In this document: piece by piece, positions 25,880 through 33,056 of the stretch
Position numbering within the stretch: the stretch's first letter is position 1
Layout: each line of letters begins with the position of its first letter
NCBI GenBank assembly: GCA_910588745.1
Contig: CAJURK010000030.1
Location: forward strand, 1-38,146
From: an uncultured Dorea sp.
GTDB lineage: Bacteria > Bacillota > Clostridia > Lachnospirales > Lachnospiraceae
Length of the DNA: 38,146 nt
Direction: 5' to 3'
Translations under genes and position numbers: made by a program
Notes under the pieces: generated by a model
What the model was told of the DNA's origin: nothing
Database searches by the model: none
What the model saw: the letters and a program-made list of their open reading frames with translations, nothing else

Positions 25880-25908
25880 TTGACATTACGTGCTTATAAC
25901 GATAAAAT
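25880..25908 (+). promoter_or_regulatory. Promoter of the tracrRNA gene
   Basis: TTGACA (25880-25885), exactly 17 nt, TAAAAT (25903-25908). It begins 9 bp after the cas9 stop and would start transcription near 25915. Confidence 0.85.
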
Positions 25909-25914
25909 AAAAAC

Positions 25915-26010
25915 GTGGAAAACAAATTTTTATAGTCACGTAATTTGTTTGGATCTACTAAAACAAGGCTTTATGCCGAAATCAGAAGCACCGACGGGTG
26001 CTTCTTTTTT
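25915..26010 (+). ncRNA. tracrRNA
   Basis: The anti-repeat (25927-25964) includes TAGTCACGTAATTTGTT and CTACTAAAA. It pairs with TTTTAGTA and AACAAATTACGTGAC of the array repeat, leaving a short central bulge. It is followed by AAGGC TTTAT GCC, equivalent to the first stem after the duplex in S. aureus tracrRNA. A terminator hairpin follows: GAAGCACC (25985-25992), GACG loop, GGTGCTTC (25997-26004), T6. The length from the predicted start is about 95 nt. It is encoded between cas9 and cas1 in the same direction. By family knowledge it directs RNase III processing and Cas9 loading. Confidence 0.92.
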
Positions 26011-26028
26011 CTTTATAAGGGGGGGAAT

Positions 26029-26943
26029 ATGGCGTTTCGGGTGATATTGATTGAAAATGAAGTGGAAATAAAAGTGAAGTTAAATAATTTGATTGTTACA
26101 AAAGAAGGTAACGATATATGGATACCGTTAGGCGACATATCGATTGTTGTAATGGATAATTTATCGTCGATGCTGTCTGCAAGGCTTTTGTGCCAGTTGT
26201 CGGAACAGGGAATCGGACTTATGTTGTGCAATCAAGAACATTTGCCAACGGGATATTATAGTTCTTATGACAATCACAGCAGGGCTTCAAAGGTGATTGG
26301 GTACCAAATCGAAAAGAATGATCAATATTATGGACAGTTGTGGAAAAGAATTGTAGAAGAGAAAATTAAGAATCAGGCAAAAGCATATTTTCGAATGAAG
26401 AATGATCCAGAAGGTGCAGAACAGATTGCAGGATATTCCTTAGGGATTGCTGAAGGCGACAAGACCAATCGGGAAGCACATGCAGCAAAAGTATATTTTA
26501 ATCTTCTCATGGACACCTCGTTTTCAAGAGGAAATGAAAATATTTTATTGAATAGTGGTTTGAATTATGGATATGCGGTATTGCGGGCATATATTGCAAG
26601 AGCCTGTGTGGGATATGGACTTAATACACAACTTGGTATTCACCATAAAAATGAGTATAATCGTTTTAATTTGGTTGATGATTTGATGGAGCCATTGAGG
26701 CCTTTTGTAGATGTTATCGCATATGAAGCAATGAAGGAGGCTTCGTATTTTACACCAGAACATAGAAGAAAACTTGTGAATGTATTGAATATGAAAATAA
26801 AGTATAGAAATAAAAAGATGTATATGTGTAACATGATCGAAAATTATGTGGAACAATTTGCCTCATTAATTATGGAGAGGGATAATAAGATTGTTTTTCC
26901 TGATGTAAATGAATTTATAGGAGAGGAGTTTCATGAAATATAA
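26029..26943 (+). CDS. cas1: CRISPR adaptation integrase Cas1
   Basis: The 304-aa protein is a type II Cas1, which with Cas2 integrates new spacers at the leader end of the array. The family metal-site region is present: NREAHAAKVYFNLLM with E, and LGIHHKNEYNRFNLVDDLMEP with H and downstream acidic residues. I chose ATG 26029 (MAFRVILIENEVEI) because AAGGGGGGG precedes it and the family fold starts there. The upstream in-frame extension runs through the tracrRNA terminator and is not coding. The gene follows the tracrRNA T-tract by about 20 bp, so transcripts from cas9 must read through that terminator. It overlaps cas2 by 11 nt. Confidence 0.93.
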   Translation: MAFRVILIENEVEIKVKLNNLIVTKEGNDIWIPLGDISIVVMDNLSSMLSARLLCQLSEQGIGLMLCNQEHLPTGYYSSYDNHSRASKVIGYQIEKNDQYYGQLWKRIVEEKIKNQAKAYFRMKNDPEGAEQIAGYSLGIAEGDKTNREAHAAKVYFNLLMDTSFSRGNENILLNSGLNYGYAVLRAYIARACVGYGLNTQLGIHHKNEYNRFNLVDDLMEPLRPFVDVIAYEAMKEASYFTPEHRRKLVNVLNMKIKYRNKKMYMCNMIENYVEQFASLIMERDNKIVFPDVNEFIGEEFHEI

Positions 26944-27256
26944 GATTATGAGGGTGTTATGTATGTTTGATCTGCCGGTTGAAACAGATGTGGAAAGAAG
27001 GGCATATCGTACATTTCGTAAAAATCTGATAAAAGAAGGATTTATAATGATACAGTATTCGGTATATGTGAGGGTTTGTCCGAACAGAGATTATGCCAGA
27101 CGATTAGAATCACGCATACAGAAGTTTACGCCGCTGGAAGGAAATGTACGATTGTTATGTGTTACAGAAAAACAATATACGGATATGAAATTGCTGGTCG
27201 GAAGCCGAACAACGGCTGAAACAGCAATCGGAACAGAAAGGTTGATTATAATATGA
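26933..27256 (+). CDS. cas2: CRISPR adaptation protein Cas2
   Basis: The 107-aa protein has the Cas2 ferredoxin-like fold. MRVLCMFDLPVETDVERRAY contains the first strand with its conserved aspartate, followed by FIMIQYSVYVRVCPN and LEGNVRLLCVTEKQY. It forms the dimer bridging two Cas1 dimers during spacer integration. The start lies within the 3' end of cas1 (11-nt overlap) behind GGAGAGGAG, and the stop overlaps the csn2 start (ATATGA). The tight packing indicates a single translation-coupled adaptation operon, cas1-cas2-csn2. Confidence 0.95.
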   Translation: MKYKIMRVLCMFDLPVETDVERRAYRTFRKNLIKEGFIMIQYSVYVRVCPNRDYARRLESRIQKFTPLEGNVRLLCVTEKQYTDMKLLVGSRTTAETAIGTERLIII

Positions 27257-28239
27257 AAATCGATATAACAGAATATGAAAAAAGATATACATTTGAACTG
27301 GAATCTGTCACACAATTATGTGGACAGAATATTATTAAGAAAACATATATACTTGAGTCGTTAAGACGATATTTCAGTACATATAAATACCGGGAAGAAA
27401 AGAACAAATGGCGGGATAATGTTAGAGTTGATGATGAGGTAATAGGAAGAAAATTCTTTACAATATTTTCTGTAAATGGAATATCAGAGATTTTAATGAT
27501 GATAAAGTGGTCGAAGCAGAGTTTGATGGTAGAGTATGTGAAACAGTTAATGCAAAAATTTGATTGGCAGATGCATTTACGTATGATAAATGAAGAATTA
27601 GAAGAAATGTTTCAGATGATGAATGGTGATCTTAGCCAATTAGGTGATGTTGAATTATCATATGCAATGTCGGACGTGTGGGATATGATTCAGAAATCGA
27701 GGGTGACAGGCAGCAATGAAACATTGTTAGAGGATAAAGGAAATTATGAGCTGTTATTAATTTTCTTGAATTTGATTGAAGAAGTTATAAAAGCAGATCC
27801 TAAGAAAATGTTAGTGATTATAGAGAATGTTGATCATTTGGTTTCGCGCAAGGAATATACGGATATTTTATCGAAACTCCAAATTATAGGAATGAAATAT
27901 GATGTTTATTTTGTTTTAACTACCAGTATTGATGGTTATGTTGGATGTGATAAAGAATTATGTTCTGGAATAACGATATTCGGTAATGAAGATTTTCAAA
28001 TGCCTGAATTTGATGAAATATCAAAATATATATATGAAAATTATCCGTATAATAAGAGGCTGTCAGAAAAGCAATTGCAAAATGATTTAAAAAAAATAAT
28101 TCATAGGATAGGACAAAAAGAATTTTTGTGTAGTGTGGAGGAAAACGTTGTTTGTAAACTAATTAATCAATTGTTGATGCTTCATGAAAAATGGAAATAT
28201 TCTGAAAATTTAGCAGAAATAGCTTTTTTAAAGGCGTAA
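27253..28239 (+). CDS. csn2: Csn2-type adaptation protein, long form (type II-A)
   Basis: The 328-aa product occupies the csn2 position, overlapping cas2 by 4 nt and ending about 75 bp before the array. The sequence fits the long Csn2 variants: an N-terminal half, a long helical middle (YVKQLMQKFDWQMHLRMINE onward), and a C-terminal region with KMLVIIENVDHLVSRKEY followed by a DVYFVLTTSIDGYVG strand. This recalls the P-loop-like fold with a degenerate Walker B strand described for Csn2. Short Csn2 has about 220 aa, and this is about 100 aa longer. Csn2 rings bind double-stranded DNA ends during spacer acquisition. Its presence classes the locus as II-A. The family assignment rests on position, length and weak motifs. 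Confidence 0.8.
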   Translation: MKIDITEYEKRYTFELESVTQLCGQNIIKKTYILESLRRYFSTYKYREEKNKWRDNVRVDDEVIGRKFFTIFSVNGISEILMMIKWSKQSLMVEYVKQLMQKFDWQMHLRMINEELEEMFQMMNGDLSQLGDVELSYAMSDVWDMIQKSRVTGSNETLLEDKGNYELLLIFLNLIEEVIKADPKKMLVIIENVDHLVSRKEYTDILSKLQIIGMKYDVYFVLTTSIDGYVGCDKELCSGITIFGNEDFQMPEFDEISKYIYENYPYNKRLSEKQLQNDLKKIIHRIGQKEFLCSVEENVVCKLINQLLMLHEKWKYSENLAEIAFLKA

Positions 28240-28313
28240 ATTATGGTATACTGTGTGGGCAGAGAACTAAAATTTCAAATTGAAATGAAAAGAGACGTCT
28301 GAGTAAGTTTGAG
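28240..28313 (+). promoter_or_regulatory. CRISPR leader
   Basis: This AT-rich 74-bp stretch lies between csn2 and the first repeat. It holds a TGGTATACT sequence (extended -10 like) near its start. The array is intact at this end and degenerate at the other, which supports the leader being here and pre-crRNA being transcribed on the plus strand. Confidence 0.65.
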
Positions 28314-29322
28314 ATTTTAGTACCTGAACAAATTACGTGACTGTAAAACAGCCATATGGGTTTTCCTCCAATATATCTTATTTTAGTACCTGAACAAATT
28401 ACGTGACTGTAAAACTCCTTGCATAGCGGAAGATGTGAGTGCGTAATTTTAGTACCTGAACAAATTACGTGACTGTAAAACCAATAAGAAGGAGGAAGAA
28501 CAATGACTATATTTTAGTACCTGAACAAATTACGTGACTGTAAAACATCGGCAGTTAATAGAATGCTTGACCGGGGATTTTAGTACCTGAACAAATTACG
28601 TGACTGTAAAACAATTTGGCATTAGGGAAATTCTTTTTAAGTATTTTAGTACCTGAACAAATTACGTGACTGTAAAACTCACATTCCTTGTACCCTTCTT
28701 AATGACCCATTTTAGTACCTGAACAAATTACGTGACTGTAAAACCATATGTTTTTCCGTTTCCGCGCGGTCCGAATTTTAGTACCTGAACAAATTACGTG
28801 ACTGTAAAACCGATTACGAGTTATTATTAGAAGAATTAGATTTTAGTACCTGAACAAATTACGTGACTGTAAAACGCTATGTCTGTAGAAATTAACCTGC
28901 CGTTATTTTAGTACCTGAACAAATTACGTGACTGTAAAACTCTGACCGCTGATCGGCGGATTCTGCTGTTATTTTAGTACCTGAACAAATTACGTGACTG
29001 TAAAACCATGAACCGTTCGGCAGAACTTACACACTGATTTTAGTACCTGAACAAATTACGTGACTGTAAAACTTATATCAATTAAAGCACGTCGCCAATT
29101 CTATTTTAGTACCTGAACAAATTACGTGACTGTAAAACCCACACCGTTTTCAGTGAAATCTGTCCAAATTTTAGTACCTGAACAAATTACGTGACTGTAA
29201 AACAGGTCTATATCTCGAAAACGGAAATCTATATTTTAGTACCTGAACAAATTACGTGACTGTAAAACAAATCCCGATATGAGCCGGGAAGAAATCTTAT
29301 TTTAGTACCTGAACAAATTACG
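28314..29322 (+). CRISPR. CRISPR array, type II-A: 15 full repeats, 15 spacers and a terminal partial repeat
   Basis: The 36-bp repeat begins ATTTTAGTACCTGAAC and ends ACGTGACTGTAAAAC. The fifteen full copies start at 28314, 28380, 28446, 28511, 28577, 28643, 28709, 28775, 28840, 28905, 28971, 29037, 29103, 29168 and 29233. They appear identical. Spacers are 29 or 30 nt. The sixteenth repeat (29299-29322) keeps only its first 24 bases and then diverges, marking the leader-distal end. The TTTTAGTAC start matches the pairing side of S. aureus-type repeats and is complementary to the tracrRNA anti-repeat at 25927-25964. crRNAs therefore read 5' spacer to repeat 3' on the plus strand. By eye I saw no spacer matching elsewhere in the window. 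Confidence 0.97.
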
Positions 29323-29372
29323 CTAATCTCGCTGGTGTAAGTCCAGCTACGGGTTTTTACCGCCAAGTCTGT

Positions 29373-29401
29373 TTGTCAAAATAGAATCCAATGCATAATA
29401 T
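29373..29401 (+). promoter_or_regulatory. Probable promoter of the amidase gene
   Basis: TTGTCA (29373-29378), 17 nt, TAATAT (29396-29401), 26 bp upstream of the start codon and just beyond the CRISPR array end. Confidence 0.65.
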
Positions 29402-29427
29402 GGTATAAAAAGTATTAGGAGTAAGTT

Positions 29428-30234
29428 ATGCCTTATTCAATTATGATGGATGCCGGACACGGGGGACGCGACCCGGGAGCAGTGTATAACGGCAGGCAGG
29501 AGAAGGACGATACGTTAAGGCTTGCGCTGGCAGTGGGGGAGATATTACAAAATAATGGGATTGACGTGGAGTATACCAGAACGACTGACGTTTATGAAAC
29601 CCCATTTCAGAAAGCGACGGAAGCCAACGAGGCGGGAGTGGATTTATTTATCTCCATTCACAGGAATTCATTTCCCACAGATAACACGGCGTATGGCGTG
29701 GAATCTCTTGTCTACGATTTGTCAGGATTAAAATATGAAATTGCCGAATCCATTGATCAGCAGCTAGAAACGGTGGGTTTCCGTGACCTGGGCGTAAAAG
29801 CGCGGCCGAATCTGGTGGTGCTGAAACGGACAAATATGCCGGCGGTATTGGTGGAGGTTGGATTTATCAATTCCGATGTGGATAATGAACTGTTTGACGC
29901 CAACTTTGACGATATTGCGCTGGCGATTGCAGACGGAATCTTAGATGTATTAAGGAGCCAGGGATTGGTGCCGGATGAAGAATCAAACGGAGGAAATACG
30001 CCGGGAGGCGGAATGAGGCCGGGATACCGGGTTCAGGTAGGGGCGTTTCGTAACCAGCAGTATGCGGGGCGTTTGCTCAATGAACTTCTCGAGCAGGATT
30101 ATCCGGCATATCTGATTGATTCCGGGGACTTTATCCGGGTACAGGTGGGGGATTATGCCGATATGAACCGGGCGGTGGAGATGGAACGAAGACTAAAAAG
30201 AGACGGGTACCAGACGGTACTGATCAGAAGTTGA
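29428..30234 (+). CDS. N-acetylmuramoyl-L-alanine amidase (Amidase_3) with SPOR domain
   Basis: This 268-aa enzyme cleaves the amide bond between N-acetylmuramic acid and the peptide stem of peptidoglycan. Residues 1 to about 175 form an Amidase_3 domain with zinc ligands H11 (DAGHGGRDPG), E25 and H78 (FISIHRNS), and catalytic E143 (VLVEVGFINSD). After a Gly/Pro linker (ESNGGNTPGGGMRPG), residues about 197-268 are a SPOR domain (YRVQVGAFRNQQYAGRLLNE), which by family knowledge binds glycan regions lacking peptide stems. There is no N-terminal signal peptide, as in CwlC-type sporulation amidases released by mother-cell lysis. The start follows TAGGAGTAAGTT. Confidence 0.9.
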   Translation: MPYSIMMDAGHGGRDPGAVYNGRQEKDDTLRLALAVGEILQNNGIDVEYTRTTDVYETPFQKATEANEAGVDLFISIHRNSFPTDNTAYGVESLVYDLSGLKYEIAESIDQQLETVGFRDLGVKARPNLVVLKRTNMPAVLVEVGFINSDVDNELFDANFDDIALAIADGILDVLRSQGLVPDEESNGGNTPGGGMRPGYRVQVGAFRNQQYAGRLLNELLEQDYPAYLIDSGDFIRVQVGDYADMNRAVEMERRLKRDGYQTVLIRS

Positions 30235-30243
30235 AAAAACGTA

Positions 30244-30272
30244 TTTACAAATGCGGCGGACAGGATTATAAT
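30244..30272 (+). promoter_or_regulatory. Promoter of the ribU transcript
   Basis: TTTACA (30244-30249), 17 nt, TATAAT (30267-30272), about 55 bp upstream of the FMN riboswitch. Confidence 0.75.
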
Positions 30273-30327
30273 AAGAGAAGCAGATAATGTTACTGCAACC
30301 ACCGAATTCTGAAAAAAGAATATAGAA

Positions 30328-30449
30328 GTCTTTGTGGCAGGGTGCAAGTCCCTACCGATGGTATAGTCCATGACCCGCGAAAGCGGCTGATCTGGTGACC
30401 TTTTAGGAGGAATTCCAGAACCGACGGTATAGTCCGGATGAGAAAAGAC
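30328..30449 (+). ncRNA. FMN riboswitch (RFN element)
   Basis: The closing stem pairs GTCTTT (30328-30333) with AAAAGAC (30443-30449). The conserved boxes are all present: GGCAGGGTGCAAGTCCCTAC, CCGATGGTATAGTCC, ATGACCCGCGAAAGCGG, CTGATCTGGTG, and ACCGACGGTATAGTCCGGAT. It senses flavin mononucleotide and controls ribU, most likely through the terminator at 30466-30494. Confidence 0.97.
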
Positions 30450-30465
30450 ATTTTCTGCAGATATG

Positions 30466-30494
30466 CCCGGGACTCTTTTGTTCCGGGTTTTTTA
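30466..30494 (+). terminator. Expression-platform terminator of the FMN riboswitch
   Basis: CCCGGGAC pairs with GTTCCGGG (one G-T pair) around TCTTTT, followed by T7. It lies 16 bp after the aptamer and before the ribU ribosome binding site, so FMN binding should favour premature termination. Confidence 0.88.
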
Positions 30495-30523
30495 TGAATA
30501 CTTTTATTAGGAGGATTGGTGAG

Positions 30524-31174
30524 ATGAGCCAGACAAACGAGACAATGAGTCAAAACGTAGCAACAAGCAGTAAAGCAGGAATCAAAGTAAAGACGATTGC
30601 TTTTGTGGGACTTATGGGAGGGGTAAGCGCAATTCTGATGCTGTTTCGGTTTCCGATTCCGTTTATGCCGCCGTTTATGTCCTTTGATCTTTCCGGCGTG
30701 ATGGAGATGCTGGGAGGCTATATGTTTGGGCCGGTAGCAGCATTCTGCATTATTGTGGTAAAGATATTACTGCAGTTAGTAATTCAGGGGTCGTTCTCTC
30801 TGGGGACAGGGGAGCTTCAGGGAATTATTCTCAGCAGTTGTTATGTCCTTCCGGCAATATTCATTTATCACAGGAAAAAGACAAAGAAGACGGCGGCGGC
30901 AGGCATGGCGGTAAGTACGGCGCTTGTGGCGGTAGTTGCGGTATTTACAAATCTATATATGATTATTCCGTTCTATGTAAATCTTTTCGGAATGACAATG
31001 GATGACATCATCGCGATGTGTACGGCTGTAAACCCGGCGATGAAGGATGCTGTGACGATGGCGCTGTTCGGGATTCTTCCGTTTAACCTGATTAAATACG
31101 GAGCAACCTCTATACTGACATTCCTTCTGTATAAGAGGCTGAGCCGGTTTATCAAGGGAATTATCGATAAATAG
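30524..31174 (+). CDS. ribU: Riboflavin ECF transporter S component RibU
   Basis: The 216-aa hydrophobic protein has about six membrane segments. It carries RibU features: KTIAFVGLMGGVSAILMLFR, FPIPFMPPFMSFDLSGVMEM, then GYMFGPVAAFCIIVVKILLQ and GTGELQGIILSSCYVLPA. It binds riboflavin outside the membrane and works with the shared energising module EcfA-A'-T, which is not in this window. I chose ATG 30524 because AGGAGG lies nine bases upstream. An ATG at 30494 falls inside the terminator T-tract. The FMN riboswitch and terminator immediately upstream agree with the ligand. Confidence 0.93.
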   Translation: MSQTNETMSQNVATSSKAGIKVKTIAFVGLMGGVSAILMLFRFPIPFMPPFMSFDLSGVMEMLGGYMFGPVAAFCIIVVKILLQLVIQGSFSLGTGELQGIILSSCYVLPAIFIYHRKKTKKTAAAGMAVSTALVAVVAVFTNLYMIIPFYVNLFGMTMDDIIAMCTAVNPAMKDAVTMALFGILPFNLIKYGATSILTFLLYKRLSRFIKGIIDK

Positions 31175-31254
31175 GAGAGAAGCTGCCAGCGTCTGTCAGA
31201 GTTTTTGTTGGGAAGACGAAGAAATTAGAATTGAAAAGAAATGGAGACAGGAAT

Positions 31255-31740
31255 ATGAAATTTACACTAGATAAGGCGATTACATACGGGGCGGCCGTAG
31301 AGCGGATGTTTGAGATGCTGGGGACAGATAAGATTATGGCTCTTGCATCCAGTAAGGATGATTATGTAATGGTGCGCAACGTAAGCTGCCTTTTTTACGA
31401 TGAGAAGATTTATTTCAAAACAGACAAAAACTTCAGAAAGACGAAACAATTGTTGGAAAATCCGCAGGTGGCTATGTGCTGGAGCGGTATTCAGGTAGAA
31501 GGACTTGCTGAAAATAAAGGATTGGTTGTAGACGAACCGGGACGGAGATTTGAAGAGGGTTATAAGAAATACCTGTGGGAGAGTTACAACAAATACAGTC
31601 ACGAGGACACAGAGATACTTGTGGAAGTATCTCCCAAGTACGTAGAGATTTGGGATACCAGCGAAGAAGGCTATGCGTTCCAGCTTTTCCTGGATTTTGA
31701 TAAAAAAACGGTAGAAGTAAAACAATATGACCAAAAATAG
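31255..31740 (+). CDS. Pyridoxamine 5'-phosphate oxidase-fold protein
   Basis: The 161-aa protein resembles the PNPOx-like split-barrel flavoprotein family. IMALASSKDDYVMVRNVSCL is followed by KIYFKTDKNFRKTKQLLENP and VAMCWSGIQVEGLAENKG, the usual strand order of the flavin- or heme-binding barrel. Members of the family reduce or bind diverse small molecules using FMN or F420, and the substrate is unknown here. I chose ATG 31255 (MKFTLDKAI) because it follows GGAGACAGG and begins at the domain. The terminator at 31763-31798 closes the transcript. Confidence 0.8.
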   Translation: MKFTLDKAITYGAAVERMFEMLGTDKIMALASSKDDYVMVRNVSCLFYDEKIYFKTDKNFRKTKQLLENPQVAMCWSGIQVEGLAENKGLVVDEPGRRFEEGYKKYLWESYNKYSHEDTEILVEVSPKYVEIWDTSEEGYAFQLFLDFDKKTVEVKQYDQK

Positions 31741-31762
31741 GACTGCATAGAAAAATAATTTT

Positions 31763-31798
31763 GAGAGCGGGGAATAAAGTACCCTCTCTCATTTTTTT
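31763..31798 (+). terminator. Rho-independent terminator
   Basis: GAGAGCGGG pairs with CCCTCTCTC (one mismatch) around GAATAAAGTA, followed by A and T7. Confidence 0.9.
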
Positions 31799-31827
31799 GA
31801 AATGGATATTCTAATTAATAAGTTGTT

Positions 31828-31855
31828 TTGCAATCGCAGAGAAATGTGTTAAGAT
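31828..31855 (+). promoter_or_regulatory. Probable promoter of the EamA transporter gene
   Basis: TTGCAA (31828-31833), 16 nt, TAAGAT (31850-31855), about 80 bp upstream of the start codon. Confidence 0.6.
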
Positions 31856-31937
31856 AGTGTTGCTGTTTATGGAGAAATTTCCAGTCAGTAACGGACTTGA
31901 ACCGATCAGGAATAAACAAAAGAAGAAGGAGTTACAT

Positions 31938-32831
31938 ATGAAGACAAAGAATGGTCTGATACTATTTTTAGCGGCATTTATCTGGGGGACGGCTTTTGTG
32001 GCCCAGAGTATGGGAATGGACTATCTGGGGCCTTTTGGATTTAACGGGATCCGAAGCTTGGTAGGGGGCGTTTCGCTGCTTCCCTGTATTGCGGCGCTGA
32101 GCCAGGTGAACCGAAAAGCGAGGCGGGAAGAAAAGGGAGCCATGCAGGGCGACAGAAAAACGTTGGTGACGGGAGGCGTTTGTTGCGGATTGTGTTTGTT
32201 TGCGGCAAGCAGTCTGCAGCAGATAGGGATTCAATATACCACCGTTGGAAAAGCCGGATTCATCACAGCTTTTTATATCGTGCTTGTTCCGGTATTCGGC
32301 ATTTTCCTGAAAAAGCATATCGGCTGGAAAGTGTGGGTGGCAGTGGCTCTTTCCCTTGTAGGTTTATACTTCCTGTGTATTACAGAGGCATTTACCATTG
32401 GAAAAGGAGATATTTATGTGTTTGTATGCGCGCTGATATTTTCGCTGCATATTCTGGTGATTGATTATTTTGCCCCGAAAACCGACGGGGTAAAAATGTC
32501 CTGTATTCAGTTTTTTGTGGTAGGAATCCTCTCGCTGCCTTTTGTGCTTGCTTTTGAGACGGTTACGCCAGAGGCGGTGTTAAAGAGCGTGGGGCCGATT
32601 CTGTATGCGGGCGTCATGTCCAGCGGCGTGGCGTATACCTTACAGATTATCGGACAGAAGAATATGAATCCGGCGGTCGCGTCGCTGATTCTCAGTTTAG
32701 AATCCAGCATTTCTGTACTTGCGGGCTGGGTGGTTCTGGGGCAGAATTTGTCGGCAAGGGAAGGAATTGGCTGCGTAATGATGTTTGCCGCTATTATTCT
32801 GGCGCAGATTCCGAGTATGGAGAAGAAATGA
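31938..32831 (+). CDS. EamA-family (DMT) transporter
   Basis: The 297-aa protein has ten predicted membrane segments in two EamA repeats. The first begins ILFLAAFIWGTAFVAQSMGM, and the second includes ILYAGVMSSGVAYTLQIIGQ and NPAVASLILSLESSISVLAG, the characteristic DMT motifs. Such proteins export or import small metabolites such as amino acids or nucleosides, and the substrate cannot be predicted. The ATG at 31938 follows GAAGGAG at the right distance. An upstream in-frame ATG at 31857 lacks a site. It is a single gene with its own promoter. Confidence 0.88.
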   Translation: MKTKNGLILFLAAFIWGTAFVAQSMGMDYLGPFGFNGIRSLVGGVSLLPCIAALSQVNRKARREEKGAMQGDRKTLVTGGVCCGLCLFAASSLQQIGIQYTTVGKAGFITAFYIVLVPVFGIFLKKHIGWKVWVAVALSLVGLYFLCITEAFTIGKGDIYVFVCALIFSLHILVIDYFAPKTDGVKMSCIQFFVVGILSLPFVLAFETVTPEAVLKSVGPILYAGVMSSGVAYTLQIIGQKNMNPAVASLILSLESSISVLAGWVVLGQNLSAREGIGCVMMFAAIILAQIPSMEKK

Positions 32832-32887
32832 TTGACAATTGACGGATGTAGTGGGAAAAGTAAAAAAATTTTAAAGAAACGCTTACA

Positions 32888-32960
32888 TTGAGTTGAAGTT
32901 TCTGTTACAATATAGATAGGAATGGGAATCCGCATCGCTGAATTACAGGCCGGGCGGATT
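32888..32960 (+). promoter_or_regulatory. carD promoter and a terminator-like leader hairpin
   Basis: TTGAGT (32888-32893), 17 nt, TATAGA (32911-32916). Just after the predicted start, AATCCGC (32927-32933) pairs with GCGGATT (32954-32960), followed by TTTCT. The transcript leader runs about 135 nt to the carD start, enough for attenuation, but no regulator or uORF is evident. Confidence 0.5.
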
Positions 32961-33056
32961 TTTCTATCACTATTATTAAGTAGAGATGTCAGCAAGGAAG
33001 GCCCAAGCAGTAGTATAAGGACAGGTAGTCAAGTTTCAGAGGAAAGGAGAATGGGA

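Noticed and set aside
25945..26028. A longer cas1 reading frame starting at 25945
   Set aside because: The extension lies inside the tracrRNA and its terminator. The ATG at 26029 has a strong ribosome binding site and starts the family fold.
28314..29322. Reading the array on the minus strand, since the complement of the repeat also begins GTTTT
   Set aside because: The anti-repeat pairs with the plus-strand repeat in the correct polarity for type II, the degenerate repeat is at the right end, and the leader lies next to csn2.
28314..29322. Self-targeting spacers against this window
   Set aside because: By eye no spacer matched other parts of the window, but this was not tested exhaustively and a genome-wide search was not possible.
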